Origin: Posidonia oceanica
Lineage: Eukaryota > Streptophyta > Magnoliopsida > Alismatales > Posidoniaceae
Assembly (NCBI GenBank): GCA_037176725.1
Contig: JAZBRS010000049.1
Span: 17,254,001-17,318,000, forward strand
Direction of reading: 5' to 3'
DNA: 64,000 bases
The notes below the pieces were generated by a model. It saw only the letters and a program-made list of their open reading frames with translations, ran no database searches and was not told the DNA's origin. Made by a program: the position numbers and the translations under genes. Positions within the stretch are counted from its first letter, which is position 1; each line of letters begins with the position of its first letter. Shown here one piece after another: positions 12,350 through 22,100 of the stretch.

Positions 12350-13352
12350 AATCACATTCTAGGCTGATATCCGAAACTATCAAACAATCAAGCACTCTCA
12401 GGCTGATATCCTAAACTATCTGCTCAGGCTGATATCCTAAACTATCTGCTCAGGCTAATATCCTAAACTATCTGCTCAGGCTGATATCCTAAACTATCTG
12501 CTCAGGCTGATATCCTAAACTATCTGCTCTCAGGCTGATAACCTAAACTATCATCTGGGCCGATCCATGGTTGGCCCACAGTTGTGTTATACGGCTGACA
12601 TCCAGTAACTGTCCCTTGCAATTGCGGTTTCCAGTTGATAGGTCTGTAAACTATCCTCCAGTTGATAGGTCTGTAAACTATCCACCAGTTGATAGGACTG
12701 TAAACTATCGCTAGGCTGATATCCTAAACTATCACCAGCAATTGCATTATACAGCTGATATCCAGTAACTATCCCTCATCATTGCGCGTTTCCAGTTGAT
12801 AGGTCTGTAAACTATCCGCCAGTTGATAGGTCTGTAAACTATCCGCCAGTTGATAGGTCTGTAAACTATCCGCCAGTTGATAGGACTGTAAACTATCACG
12901 CGCAATCATGTTATACGGCTGACATCCAGTAACTGTCCTTCGCAATGCCGTTTCCAGTTGATAGGACTGTAAACTATCCTCCAGTTGATAGGTCTGTAAA
13001 CTATCCGCCGGTTGACAGGACCGTAAACTGTCGCTCCAGTTGATATACTGTATACTATCCGGCATTTGCGTTATACGGCTGATATCCAGTAACTATCACT
13101 CATGGTTTGTGGCTTCCAGTTGATAGGTCTGTAAACTATCCGCCAGTTGATAGGTCTGTAAACTATCCGCCAGTTGATAGGTCTGTAAACTATCCGCCAG
13201 TTGATAGGACTGTAAACTATCCCACACAACCATGTTATACGGCTGATATCCAGTAACTATCACTCACAACTGCTTCCGGTTGACAGGACCGTAAACTGTC
13301 ATTCCAGGCTGATAACCTAAACTATCACCCCGGTTGATAGGACCGTAAACTA
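12350..13352 (+). repeat. array of about 30 short inverted repeats with paired arm changes (copy A)
   Basis: Interleaved 26- and 27-bp unit families. Types: GATATCCTAAACTATC, GATAGGTCTGTAAACTATC, GATATCCAGTAACTATC, GACATCCAGTAACTGTC, GACAGGACCGTAAACTGTC, GATAACCTAAACTATC. In nearly every unit the left arm GATA(G) or GACA(G) complements the right arm (C)TATC or (C)TGTC. A T-to-C change in the left arm comes with A-to-G in the right. One unit near 12450 (AATA left arm) is an exception. Larger blocks start with GTTATACGGCTGA. A longer stem TGGGCC / GGCCCA lies near 12557-12580. Confidence 0.85.
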
Positions 13353-13858
13353 TCCGGACGATAAGCCCGTCACCTTATCACCTTTTTTGGCGTGGCCTTG
13401 TCCCAGGAAGGCGAAGTCACGCAAACCCCTTTTGCGATAGGAGAGTTGGCCTCTCTCCCCTCGCGCCTTTTTCTTTTCTGCTAGCTTGCTCCCCGGGCGG
13501 GGACAGGCTGCACCCTGTTTTTCCCTCGCTTTGTCGCGCAAGTCTGGCCTCCTTGCCAGATCCTCGCGCCACATCGCGCCTTTTTATCATTCCTCTTGCA
13601 TCATCTTAGCACTTCCCCAGCTAGCACTGCATATTACTTTAGCATCATCACCATCACTTGCACAGCATCAGCATCTATTCTAGCTGCACTAACTTTTATG
13701 CTAACTTCTTGCATTGCATTTTGCATTAGCATGCATCGCACTTTGCATCAGCATCCATCTGCACCTAGCATCTTGCATTGCGGCAACGGGCTGCGATCTT
13801 CGGTGCATCCGCCGAATAAGTAGCTCACGCCCATAGCAACCCGCTGCTCCTGCCGGTC
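13353..13858 (+). other. hairpin-rich unique 3' region (copy A)
   Basis: More inverted repeats: GATAAG 13360-13365 with CTTATC 13374-13379; CGTGGCCTT with AAGGC and CACG (13391-13421, asymmetric); GGAGAG 13440-13445 with CTCTCC 13453-13458; TCTGGC 13543-13548 with GCCAGA 13555-13560, bracketed by GCGC on each side. From 13600 to 13790 the sequence is rich in GCAT/TTGCA motifs. No credible coding frame. Confidence 0.6.
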
Positions 13859-13942
13859 AGATGGGGTGTCTTGTCAACCTTGAGCAGCGGCCTCGCTCCG
13901 CTTGACCTTGCTCAGGGAGGGGCATCTGTTGACACCCCATCT
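13859..13942 (+). promoter_or_regulatory. inverted repeat pairing the 3' internal end with the LTR terminus, enclosing the polypurine tract
   Basis: AGATGGGGTG (13859-13868) and TCAAC (13874-13878) complement CACCCCATCT (13933-13942) and GTTGA (13928-13932), the first bases of the LTR: a 15-bp stem with a 5-base bulge. Inside it GAGCA (13882-13886) pairs with TGCTC (13909-13913), and GCGG (13887-13890) with CCGC (13898-13901). The same structure is at 43297-43380 in copy B. Formation in RNA or DNA is inference. Confidence 0.65.
13914..13926 (+). promoter_or_regulatory. polypurine tract (copy A)
   Basis: AGGGAGGGG followed by CATC directly upstream of the LTR start TGTTGACACC. The position and composition are those expected for the primer of plus-strand DNA synthesis. 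Confidence 0.85.
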
Positions 13943-15840
13943 TGGCAGGCTTGGATCCTTGGAGCCCTCCTGATGATTGCTGGACTCAAACCCCAAAACC
14001 AAACCCTAATCCTCTTCTTTATCCTCCAAAATCAGCCCATCTCGACCTAAGCCTTTACCCCTCTTCCCAAGCTCAAAACCTAACCAAAATCCATAGGAAA
14101 ACCCACCAACACTCACTTAACAAGCCTACCCAAGAACCTAGAAATTTTCAAACCTAGGCCATTCCCAAAAACCCTAGAAAACCTAGGCAAAACTCCCCTT
14201 TTTCTACACCTTGAAACCCCTCCAAAACCTTTTTAGAATCAAACCAAAACTTCAGGACCAACACCTCAAACCCTAGACTACCCACTCACCAATTTTCACC
14301 TCATTCCAAAACCCTTAAGACCCCCTTTCATCCAAATTATCCTTTTCTCTCTCTGGGATTATCATTTTCTCTCTCCTCTCTCTCTCCTGATTATCATCTC
14401 TCTTTTCATCCCCATTTTGCCCTTTTTCTGGCCTGGCTGTGGGCCCCCTTTGTACTTCTATCCCTTCTCTACCTTATTCCTATTTTTACTTTATTTTTAG
14501 CCTTTTTCCTGAATTTTAAAAATCATTTCTCTCCAACCTATCTCTTTTCCTTTTATTTCCCTCTTTTCCCCTTTTCCTTCTTCCTTCTCTTTTCCTTTGC
14601 CTTCTCTTGCAAAAAATCCATAAAAACCCCTAAAAATCTGTAAAACCCCAAAACGTAAAAGAAACAAATCAGAACCCTAAGAAAAACAATTAAAAAACAT
14701 TAAACAAGCAATTAAAAACCTAAACTTAACTAAATCAAACTAAAAGGAAAACCAAGCATGTAAGCTAAAAAATGCAAAACAAATCTAAAGAAAACACTGA
14801 AAAATCAAGGAAAAAACTAAAATAAAACCAAAACCTACCAAAATTAAAAACCCCATCAGAAGAATTAAAAAACAAACCCTAAAACGAAGAATTAAAAAAC
14901 AAACACTAAAACAAGTAATTAAAGAAACAAAGAGACTTAACCTAACAAACCTAAGAAAAAAAAACAAATTGAAAGCTTAATTAAAAGGAAAAGAAAAACA
15001 CATCTAAAAGACTTAAAAACACCCCAGCAAACTAGAAAAATCTAACTAAAAAAACTTCAAGAAAAATCAACAAATAAAAATCGAAGCATAATTTAAAAGA
15101 CTTAAGAAAAAAAAAACCTAAGAAGACTAAGACTTAAAAACCTAAAACCAATCCTGATTAATACGAAAATAAATCCTAAAAAATCCTAATCAATATCCTA
15201 AGTGTCCAACAAGGGAAATACAATTTTTAAAACAATTTAAAACAAGGTTTAACAAACATTTAATCAAGTGAAAACCAATTAAAAACAAAACCAAAACCTT
15301 AAAACCCTAATCAAGCCCAAAACACATTAATCAACCCAAAATGGCCATTAAAAAATTTTTAATTAAAATCCTAATCTACATCACAACCTTTCTAGTATTT
15401 TTATTTATTTTTAGTCTATTTTTTCTAATTTTATTTCCTTTCTTTTCCCTCTCTTTCTTTCTTTCCTCTCATTTTTCTTTTCTTCTTTTTCCTTGCTGGG
15501 CCCAATTCAGCCCGTCTCCCCTTTCTTCTTCATTTCTTTTTTCTTTCTTTTTTGCCTTCGGCCCGCAGCCCAGCCTTCTTCACCCGTCTTCTTCCTTAGC
15601 TTCCGCGTTTTCTCCTCAGCTTTTCCTCCCGCGAACGGCCTGCTGCAGTCTTCCCTCCACCCGTTCAAATTCAAGCTCTCCATCCAATCACCTACAGAGC
15701 TCGCCGCTTCTCCTCTATCTCAGCACCATTTCCGGGAGGCAATCAATGCCTGTCGTCTCGCCGGCATCCGTCTCCTGTCTGCTGCAGTGCGTCGCCGTCG
15801 AATTCAAAATCCCAGCGCGCGCACCGGCAGCCCTCCTCCT

Positions 15841-15850
15841 GATATAAGCA
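15841..15850 (+). promoter_or_regulatory. candidate TATA box in the LTR
   Basis: GATATAAGCA at LTR offset about 1915. The same site is GATATAATCC in the more diverged solo LTR (21011-21020, offset about 1900) and GATATAAGCA at 45281-45290. Preservation inside a diverged stretch suggests the start of the R region lies just downstream. No experimental support is visible. Confidence 0.4.
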
Positions 15851-18387
15851 TCCAGAATTCCCTTCCTCAGAGGAGCCTTTTTGATCATCCAGAGAGGGAG
15901 AGTGGCAGAGCTCATCATTTAGCAATCGGCAAATTTGAGAGAGAAACCAGAATTCCAGCAGCTTTCCTCCACCTGAGCGACCTCCTCTTTCTTCCTCTGT
16001 ATTCTCCAATTCCCAGAGAGAAGAGTCCGAGAGAGAGAGCCTGAGGGTGTGCTTTGGCATCCCGGAGAGAGAGCCCAGTTCCAGGGCCTTCCCCCAGCAA
16101 TCCTTTCCCCAATTCTTTCCCCTGAATTCAGCAGAACCTCCTCCTTCTTCTCCAGCAAACCAGCCCCCTTCCAAGCCCCAATTGCTCTCCTAGTTGATCC
16201 CCCAAGTTCACCCAGAAACCTAGCAATACCTCCCCACCATTTCCCGACCATTCCACCTCTGAAACCAACCTAAAACACCACCTGTCCACCTGAAACTCAA
16301 ACTGTGAACCCAAAGCAACCCACTCCAGAATTCCCATCACTCCAGTCCGCAACTTTCTTCCAAACTCCACCCAGATAATCACCTGCACCCCACCTTCCAG
16401 AAGCACCAGACATCAGACCTAACCATCCACCACAGACTCCGAACTTCACTACAAACACCTGTGTCACCTCCGGACCCAGAATCAACCCAGCTCTTAAACT
16501 CTCTCCTCGCTCTCCTGAAAACCCCCCCGATCACCCAAACCCCTTTGCCAGCCTCCCAGCAATCTCCCGGAGGCCTCCGCTTCACCGGACGAGCAGCAAA
16601 CAACTTCCCCCACCTCTGGCTACCACCTGTGGACCCAAAGTTGCCGAATCGCCGCCTGAGCTTCGAAGCTCGCGTCCGGACGACTGGGAAGCACAAGAAG
16701 AACATTCTGAAGCAGCTCCAACCCTCGCAAACAGCCGGCGATGCCCGTGGTGACCGGACGACCTCCACCGGCGACTGCTGAAGCCACCGACGTCGGGAGG
16801 ACGACTCAGACGCAAAAACAGGTCACTCTATGCTCCCTTAGCCTCCTTTCTCCTTCGTCATGCTTTTCCAACCTTTAGATTGGTTTTTCCGGCCTCCCTG
16901 CTCCAACTGCAACTCGCCGGACAGTTCATCTTCTCCGGCGCTGGCCTCCTGCTCTCCGGACGCTCCGGCCAACAGAACGATCCCCTGCCGATCTCCAGAG
17001 CTCCGTGCGAACGCCGGTAGCGCCTCGCGCCTCCTCAAGCTCCCTGTGCCGGCGGTGCTGAGGTCCGGTGGCTCACTGCTACAGTACCTCTCACCGCCGG
17101 CAGATTACTGTAGCTTTATTTTCTTAGTAATATAGTTTTTGTGTTGATATTGCATTCTTGCCTTAAGTTTTTACATTTTTGCGTTCTGGTCCTCTGTTCA
17201 TTTAATATGCTTAGTTTTTAATTTAATACCATGCTAAATTGCTGCTTTTATCTCTGCTTTTCAGTATTTGCAATCTAGTCCTGTTACTGTGCTGTGCTGT
17301 TGTAACTCTTTGCATTTTAGCCCTTCTGTTTTTTATTTTTGCATATAAGTCCTGCCCTAGATCAGTTCATTTAATTGCATGCATTTTACCATATGAAATT
17401 GCATTCTGCATCCCTGCATGTTTTTGATTTTGCATATAGGTCCATGCACTGTAGAAACTTAGGTTTTATTTTCAATTTTGCATACTGCATTGCATATTTT
17501 GCCTCCTGTTTTTGCACATTTGCATTTAGGTCCATTTTAAATGGACAGTAACCATTTGCATGCATTTTTGCTTACTGCATTGCATTTTGGCCCCTGTTTT
17601 TTTTCAAAAATTGCACATCAGTCCTTTTCAGTGTTTTCAGAGCATATTTACCATACAAAATTGCATATTTGACCCCTGCATGATTCAAAAATCACATATA
17701 GGTCCTTGCATCTTTTAAAAAATCATGTAAAAAGACTGTTTTGCCCCTAAAGTTGCATCTTAGCTCCTATGCTTACAAAATTGCATGTAGACCCTCCACT
17801 TGCATCCCCAGACTCCCCAGAACCCTGTTTTCTGGAAAATTTGCACTTTAGACCCCAGTTTTTTCCAAAATTGCACTCTGATTTCTTTTTGTTTTCAAAA
17901 CTTCTTCCAATGCATACCCTCTTTTCAAATAAGCTTTCTGAACCCAGTCTTTTGCAAAATAACCCTCTGCCCTCTCCTGTTTTCAAAACCCTCCTCTGTG
18001 GACCCCATCTTTTGTGAAAATTTGCATTTTAGCCATTCTTCTTTTCCAAAAATGCTTTCGAACTCTTGTCTTTTCCAAGTTTGTTCCCCTGGTTTCTCCT
18101 TGCTTGTGCATGCATTCTGCATTTATTTAGTCTCACATTTTAGCATCCCTCTGCACACACTAAGCACTTTTAGCTCTCCTTCACTTGGGAGGACCTTTTG
18201 CACACCCCTAGGACCTCCTGAACACCTAGATCTGCTCTTCTCCCCTGTTCTGGCCTTCCTGCCTTGAAGCTGCGATATCTTCCGATCCGGCCGTTGGATC
18301 TTCTCAAATAAGCTGCCCAGGTGACCGCAGCGAAGCGCACTTCGGCATGGACCAAGCAGATCTCAGATCAGGCTCCCGGATTTTCAG

Positions 18388-18714
18388 GTATGTCCTCCTA
18401 AACCCCTGCATTGCATTCATTTGCATGCCATTTGCATAGTTTTCCTCGTTTTCGATTTCTGTCTCTTTAAGCATGTAGAATAGGACATCTTCTTCTTGTC
18501 TATCAACTCAGATCCCTGTTTCGCGTTCCCCTGTGGACTTTGTGTTGTGTTTTTCCTAGATTCACCACTTAATGTGACTTTCTTTCCCCTTTTCCACGAT
18601 CCGATCGCATCGCGAGCTTTGGGCAGCATGCGAGACGCACCGTGGAACGGTTCAGTGGGAAATGGTCGCAAAAGAGGCGGTAATCCCCCCGTTTGCTCAC
18701 CCTCCCCTTTGTAG
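18388..18714 (+). other. candidate leader intron inside the LTR
   Basis: Donor CAG|GTATGT at 18388 and acceptor CCTCCCCTTTGTAG| ending 18714 (327 bp), with a pyrimidine-rich run before the acceptor and a CTTAAT branch-like site. Equivalent sites bound 322 bp in the solo LTR (23564-23885), 327 bp in the B 3' LTR (47828-48154) and 326 bp on the minus strand of copy C (61687-62012). Confidence 0.4.
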
Positions 18715-18845
18715 GTCTTCACACCTACTCTGTGTGGCCCTGAACAGCGCCTGTTCTCACACATGCGCTGTTCTGCTTCTCCTTTTTCTGCTTCTAATCT
18801 TTTCTTTGCATTTAGCATTCGCACAGCTTTCCGAGGTTTTATCTC

Positions 18846-19080
18846 GCTGTTTTGGCACCGTTTTGCGTGCCCGTTCTCGTTTTGGCACCGTTTTGCGTGC
18901 CTGCTTTGTCTTTCGCGTCGTTTTGCGTGCTCGCCCTGTTTTTGGCACAGTTTTGCGTGCCCGTCATCGCCTTTTGCACCGATTTGCGTGCCGCCTTGCT
19001 TTCTCGCCCATTTTACATGCCGACCTTGTCTTTTTGCACCGTTTTGCGCGCTTTCTTGTTTTTTGCCTCGTTTTGCGTGC
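18846..19080 (+). repeat. degenerate ~31-bp tandem repeats in the LTR
   Basis: Seven or so imperfect units around GCACCGTTTTGCGTGCC with variable spacers rich in CTTGTTTTC. Present in every LTR copy: 24025-24215, 48286-48530 and, on the minus strand, 61245-61560. Confidence 0.8.
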
Positions 19081-19106
19081 TTCACGCCGTTTTCCCTTGC
19101 ATGTCG

Positions 19107-19111
19107 ATTGC
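19107..19111 (+). repeat. target-site duplication ATTGC, left
   Basis: ATTGC immediately before the solo LTR, repeated at 24832-24836 immediately after it. Removing the insert and one copy restores the sequence seen in the intact LTR at 48545-48560. Confidence 0.95.
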
Positions 19112-22100
19112 TGTTGACACCCCATCTTGGCAGGCTCGGACCCTTGGAGCCCTCTTGGTGATTGCTGGATCAAACCCCAACCAAACCCTAACCCTAATCC
19201 TCCTCTCTACCCTTCAAAATCAGCTTGTCTTGACCTAAACCTTTACCCCCCTTCCCGACCTCAAAACCTAACCAAAATCCATAGGAAAACCTACCACTAT
19301 CCATTCAACAAACCTACCCAAAAACCTAGGAATTTCCAAACCCAACCCATCCTTGAAAACCCTAGAAAACCTAGGAGAGACTACCCTTCTTCTACACCTT
19401 GAAACCCCTCCAAAACCCCCTTAGAATCAAACCAAAACTTCAGACCCAAGACTTCAAACCCTAGACTACCCACTCACCAACTTTCACCCCATTCCAAGAC
19501 CATTAAGACCCTCTTCCATCCAAATTATCCTTTTCTCTCTCCGGGATTATCATTTTCTCTCTCCTCTCTCTCTCCTGATTATCATCTCTCCTTTCATCCC
19601 TTTCTTATCCTTTTTCTGGTCTGGCTGTGGGCCCCCTCTGTGCTTCTATCCCTCCTCTATCTTATCCCTATTTTTACTTTATTTTTAACCCTTTTTCTGA
19701 ATTTTAAAAATCTTTTTCCTCCAACCTATCTTTTTTTCCTTTTATCTCCCTCTTTTTTCCATTCCTTTCCTCCTTCTCTTTTCCTTTTTCTCTCTTGCAA
19801 AAATCCACAAAAACCCACAAAAATCTGCAAAACCTTAAAACATAAAAGAAACAAATCAGAATCCTAAGAAAAACAATTAAAAAATGTTAAACAAGCAATT
19901 AACAACTTAAAGTTAACTTAAGCAAGCTAAAAAGAAAACCAAACATGCAAACTAAAAAATGCAAAACAAATCAAAAGAAAACACTGAAAAATTAAGGAAA
20001 AAACTAAAATGAAATCAAAACCCACCAAAGGTAAAAACCCATCAGAGGAATTAAAAAACAAACCCAAAAAGAAGAATTAAAAAATCTAATACTAAAACAA
20101 GTAATTAAAGAAGGCAAAAGACTTAACCTAATAAACATAAGAAAAACAAGTTAAAAACTTAATCAAAAAGGAAAAGAAAAACATATCTGAAAAGCTTAAA
20201 AAACACCCTATCAAACCAGAAAAATCCAACCAAAAACTTCAAGAAAAATCAATAAATAAAAAATCAAGACATAATTTAAAAGACTTAAGAAAGAAAAACC
20301 CTAAGAAGACTACAACTTAAAAACCTAAAACCAACCCTGATTAATAGGAAAATAAATCCTAAAAAATCCTAATTAATATCCTAAGTGTCCAACAAAGGAA
20401 ATACAATTTTTAAAAACAATTTAAAACAATTAACAAACATTTAATCAAGTGAAAACCAATTAAAAGCAAAACCAAAACCCTAAAACCCTAATCAAGCCCA
20501 AAACACATTAATCAACACAAAATAACCATTAAAAATGCTAATTAAAATCCTAACCTACAGCAAAACTCTCCTAATATTTAAACTTATTTTTAGTTTATTT
20601 TTACCTATTTTATTTCCCCATGCTACCCTCTCTTTCTTTCCTCCTTCTTTTTTTTCTTCTTTCTTTCTTTCTTTCCTTACTGGGCTCAATCCGGCCCGTT
20701 TCTTCTTTTCCTTCTTTTTCTTTCTTTTTTTTTTTCTCGGCCCGCAGCAGTCCGGCCCACGCACTCCTTTTTCCTCTCCTCCTCTGTGTTTTTCTCCACC
20801 GGATTTTCTTCCCGCGAGCCGCTGCAACAGAATTCCCTCCTCCAGTTCAAATTCAAAGCTCCATCTTGTCACCTACAGCAGCTCACCGCCTCTCCTCTGT
20901 CTCAGCACCAAATCCGGAAGCTTTCATTGCCGGTCGCCTCGCCGTCTCCTCTGCTGCAGTGGCCGCCGTTGAATTCAAACTCAGCTGTGCGCCAGCAGCC
21001 AGCTCCTCCGGATATAATCCTCCATTCTTCCTTCAATTCCCGTGACTGAGAGCTTCAGAGAGAGTCGACCTTCAGTTGGCGATCAGTTAGCAAACCCAGA
21101 GCGAAACCAGAGAGTGGACCGAATCCATTCTAGAGTCTCCTCTCCACCTGAAACAGCCTCTGTTCTCCTCCTCTTCACCCTCCATTTCCAGAAAAGAGAG
21201 AGCAGGAAGAGAGCGTCTGAGAGCCACCTTGGCATCCCGGAGAGAGCCCTCCAATTCCCTAGCATCCTCCACCCAAATCCCTCCTTTCTCTTCTGAAATC
21301 CACAGCAGAACCATCTCCACCTTTTCCAATAATCCAAACCCGCTTCAAGCCTCCATCCTTCTCCCATTTGCTCCCCCAAGTTCACCCAACAACCGGCCAT
21401 CTGCTTCCACCATCCCACTGCCTTTCCACCACCTGAAACCATTGAAATTTCTTCAGAACACCACCTGCAAAGCCAGCACAATCCATTCAGCAATTCCCTC
21501 CACCACAGCTCACCGCTTCCTCCCAAAATCCACCCAGAGATTCACTCAACCATCACCTTTCCAGAGCGCTAGACCTCAAGCCCGGTCGTCCCCCACAGAC
21601 TGCAAACTCCATTACAAACACCTAAGTCTCCCTCAAACCAAAAATCGACCCAGCTCTCAAACTCCCTCCGCACTCTCCAGAAGACCAAGCTAGCCATCCA
21701 GCTTCGCTCCTCAGACCTCCAGCTTCCTCCCGGAGGGCTCCACTCCACCGGACGAGCAGCAACACTCTCCCCCCGCCTCCGGCAGCAATCAGACAACCCA
21801 AAAAAGCCAACTCTTCACCCAAGCTCCGAAGCTCGCGTCCGATCGTTCAGGAAGCACCGGAAGATCACCCTGAGAAGATCCCAGCCACCGCAAGCGCACA
21901 ACAACCACCGCAGCGACCGGACGGCCTCCACCGGCGACCTCTGAAACCACTGACGTCGGGGGAACGACTCAGGCGCGGGAAAAGGTAACCATTGCTTCCC
22001 TTAGCTTCCTCTTCTTCTTCTCTTGCTTCCCCAGCTTTTAGAATAGGATTTCCGGTCTTCCTGCTCCGTCCCCGACTCGCCGGCCAGTTCTCCTTCTCTG

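Larger units (their letters stand above)
1..13926 (+). mobile_element. Copy A: internal region of a Tat-group Ty3/gypsy LTR retrotransposon, 5' end outside window
   Basis: Order on the + strand: gag (from its middle), protease, G-patch, spacer, RT, RNase H, second RNase H, integrase, A-rich noncoding stretch, extra ORF, hairpin-rich 3' region, polypurine tract, then an LTR at 13927. Base 1 corresponds to 27211 in copy B. Correspondence is colinear with a constant offset of 27210 up to the A-rich tract near 8900 and 27208 through the extra ORF. RT-RNaseH-integrase order makes it Ty3/gypsy; the second RNase H before integrase is the known hallmark of the Tat group. Its own 5' LTR must lie left of the window. 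Confidence 0.93.

Noticed and set aside
12769..13065. 98-residue minus-strand frame of repeated YQLADSLQT-like units
   Set aside because: A by-product of a 27-bp (nine-codon) repeat unit in noncoding DNA; the frame breaks where the unit length changes, and B gives a different length.
15341..16044. Frames of 168 and 183 codons in the LTR
   Set aside because: Ser/Phe/Pro-rich low complexity from pyrimidine-rich DNA, overlapping in several frames, with no domain. They recur only because the LTR recurs.
19180..19205. AACCCTAACCCTAA-like telomere repeat
   Set aside because: Only two short units inside an LTR with scattered AACCCTAA words; not a telomeric array.
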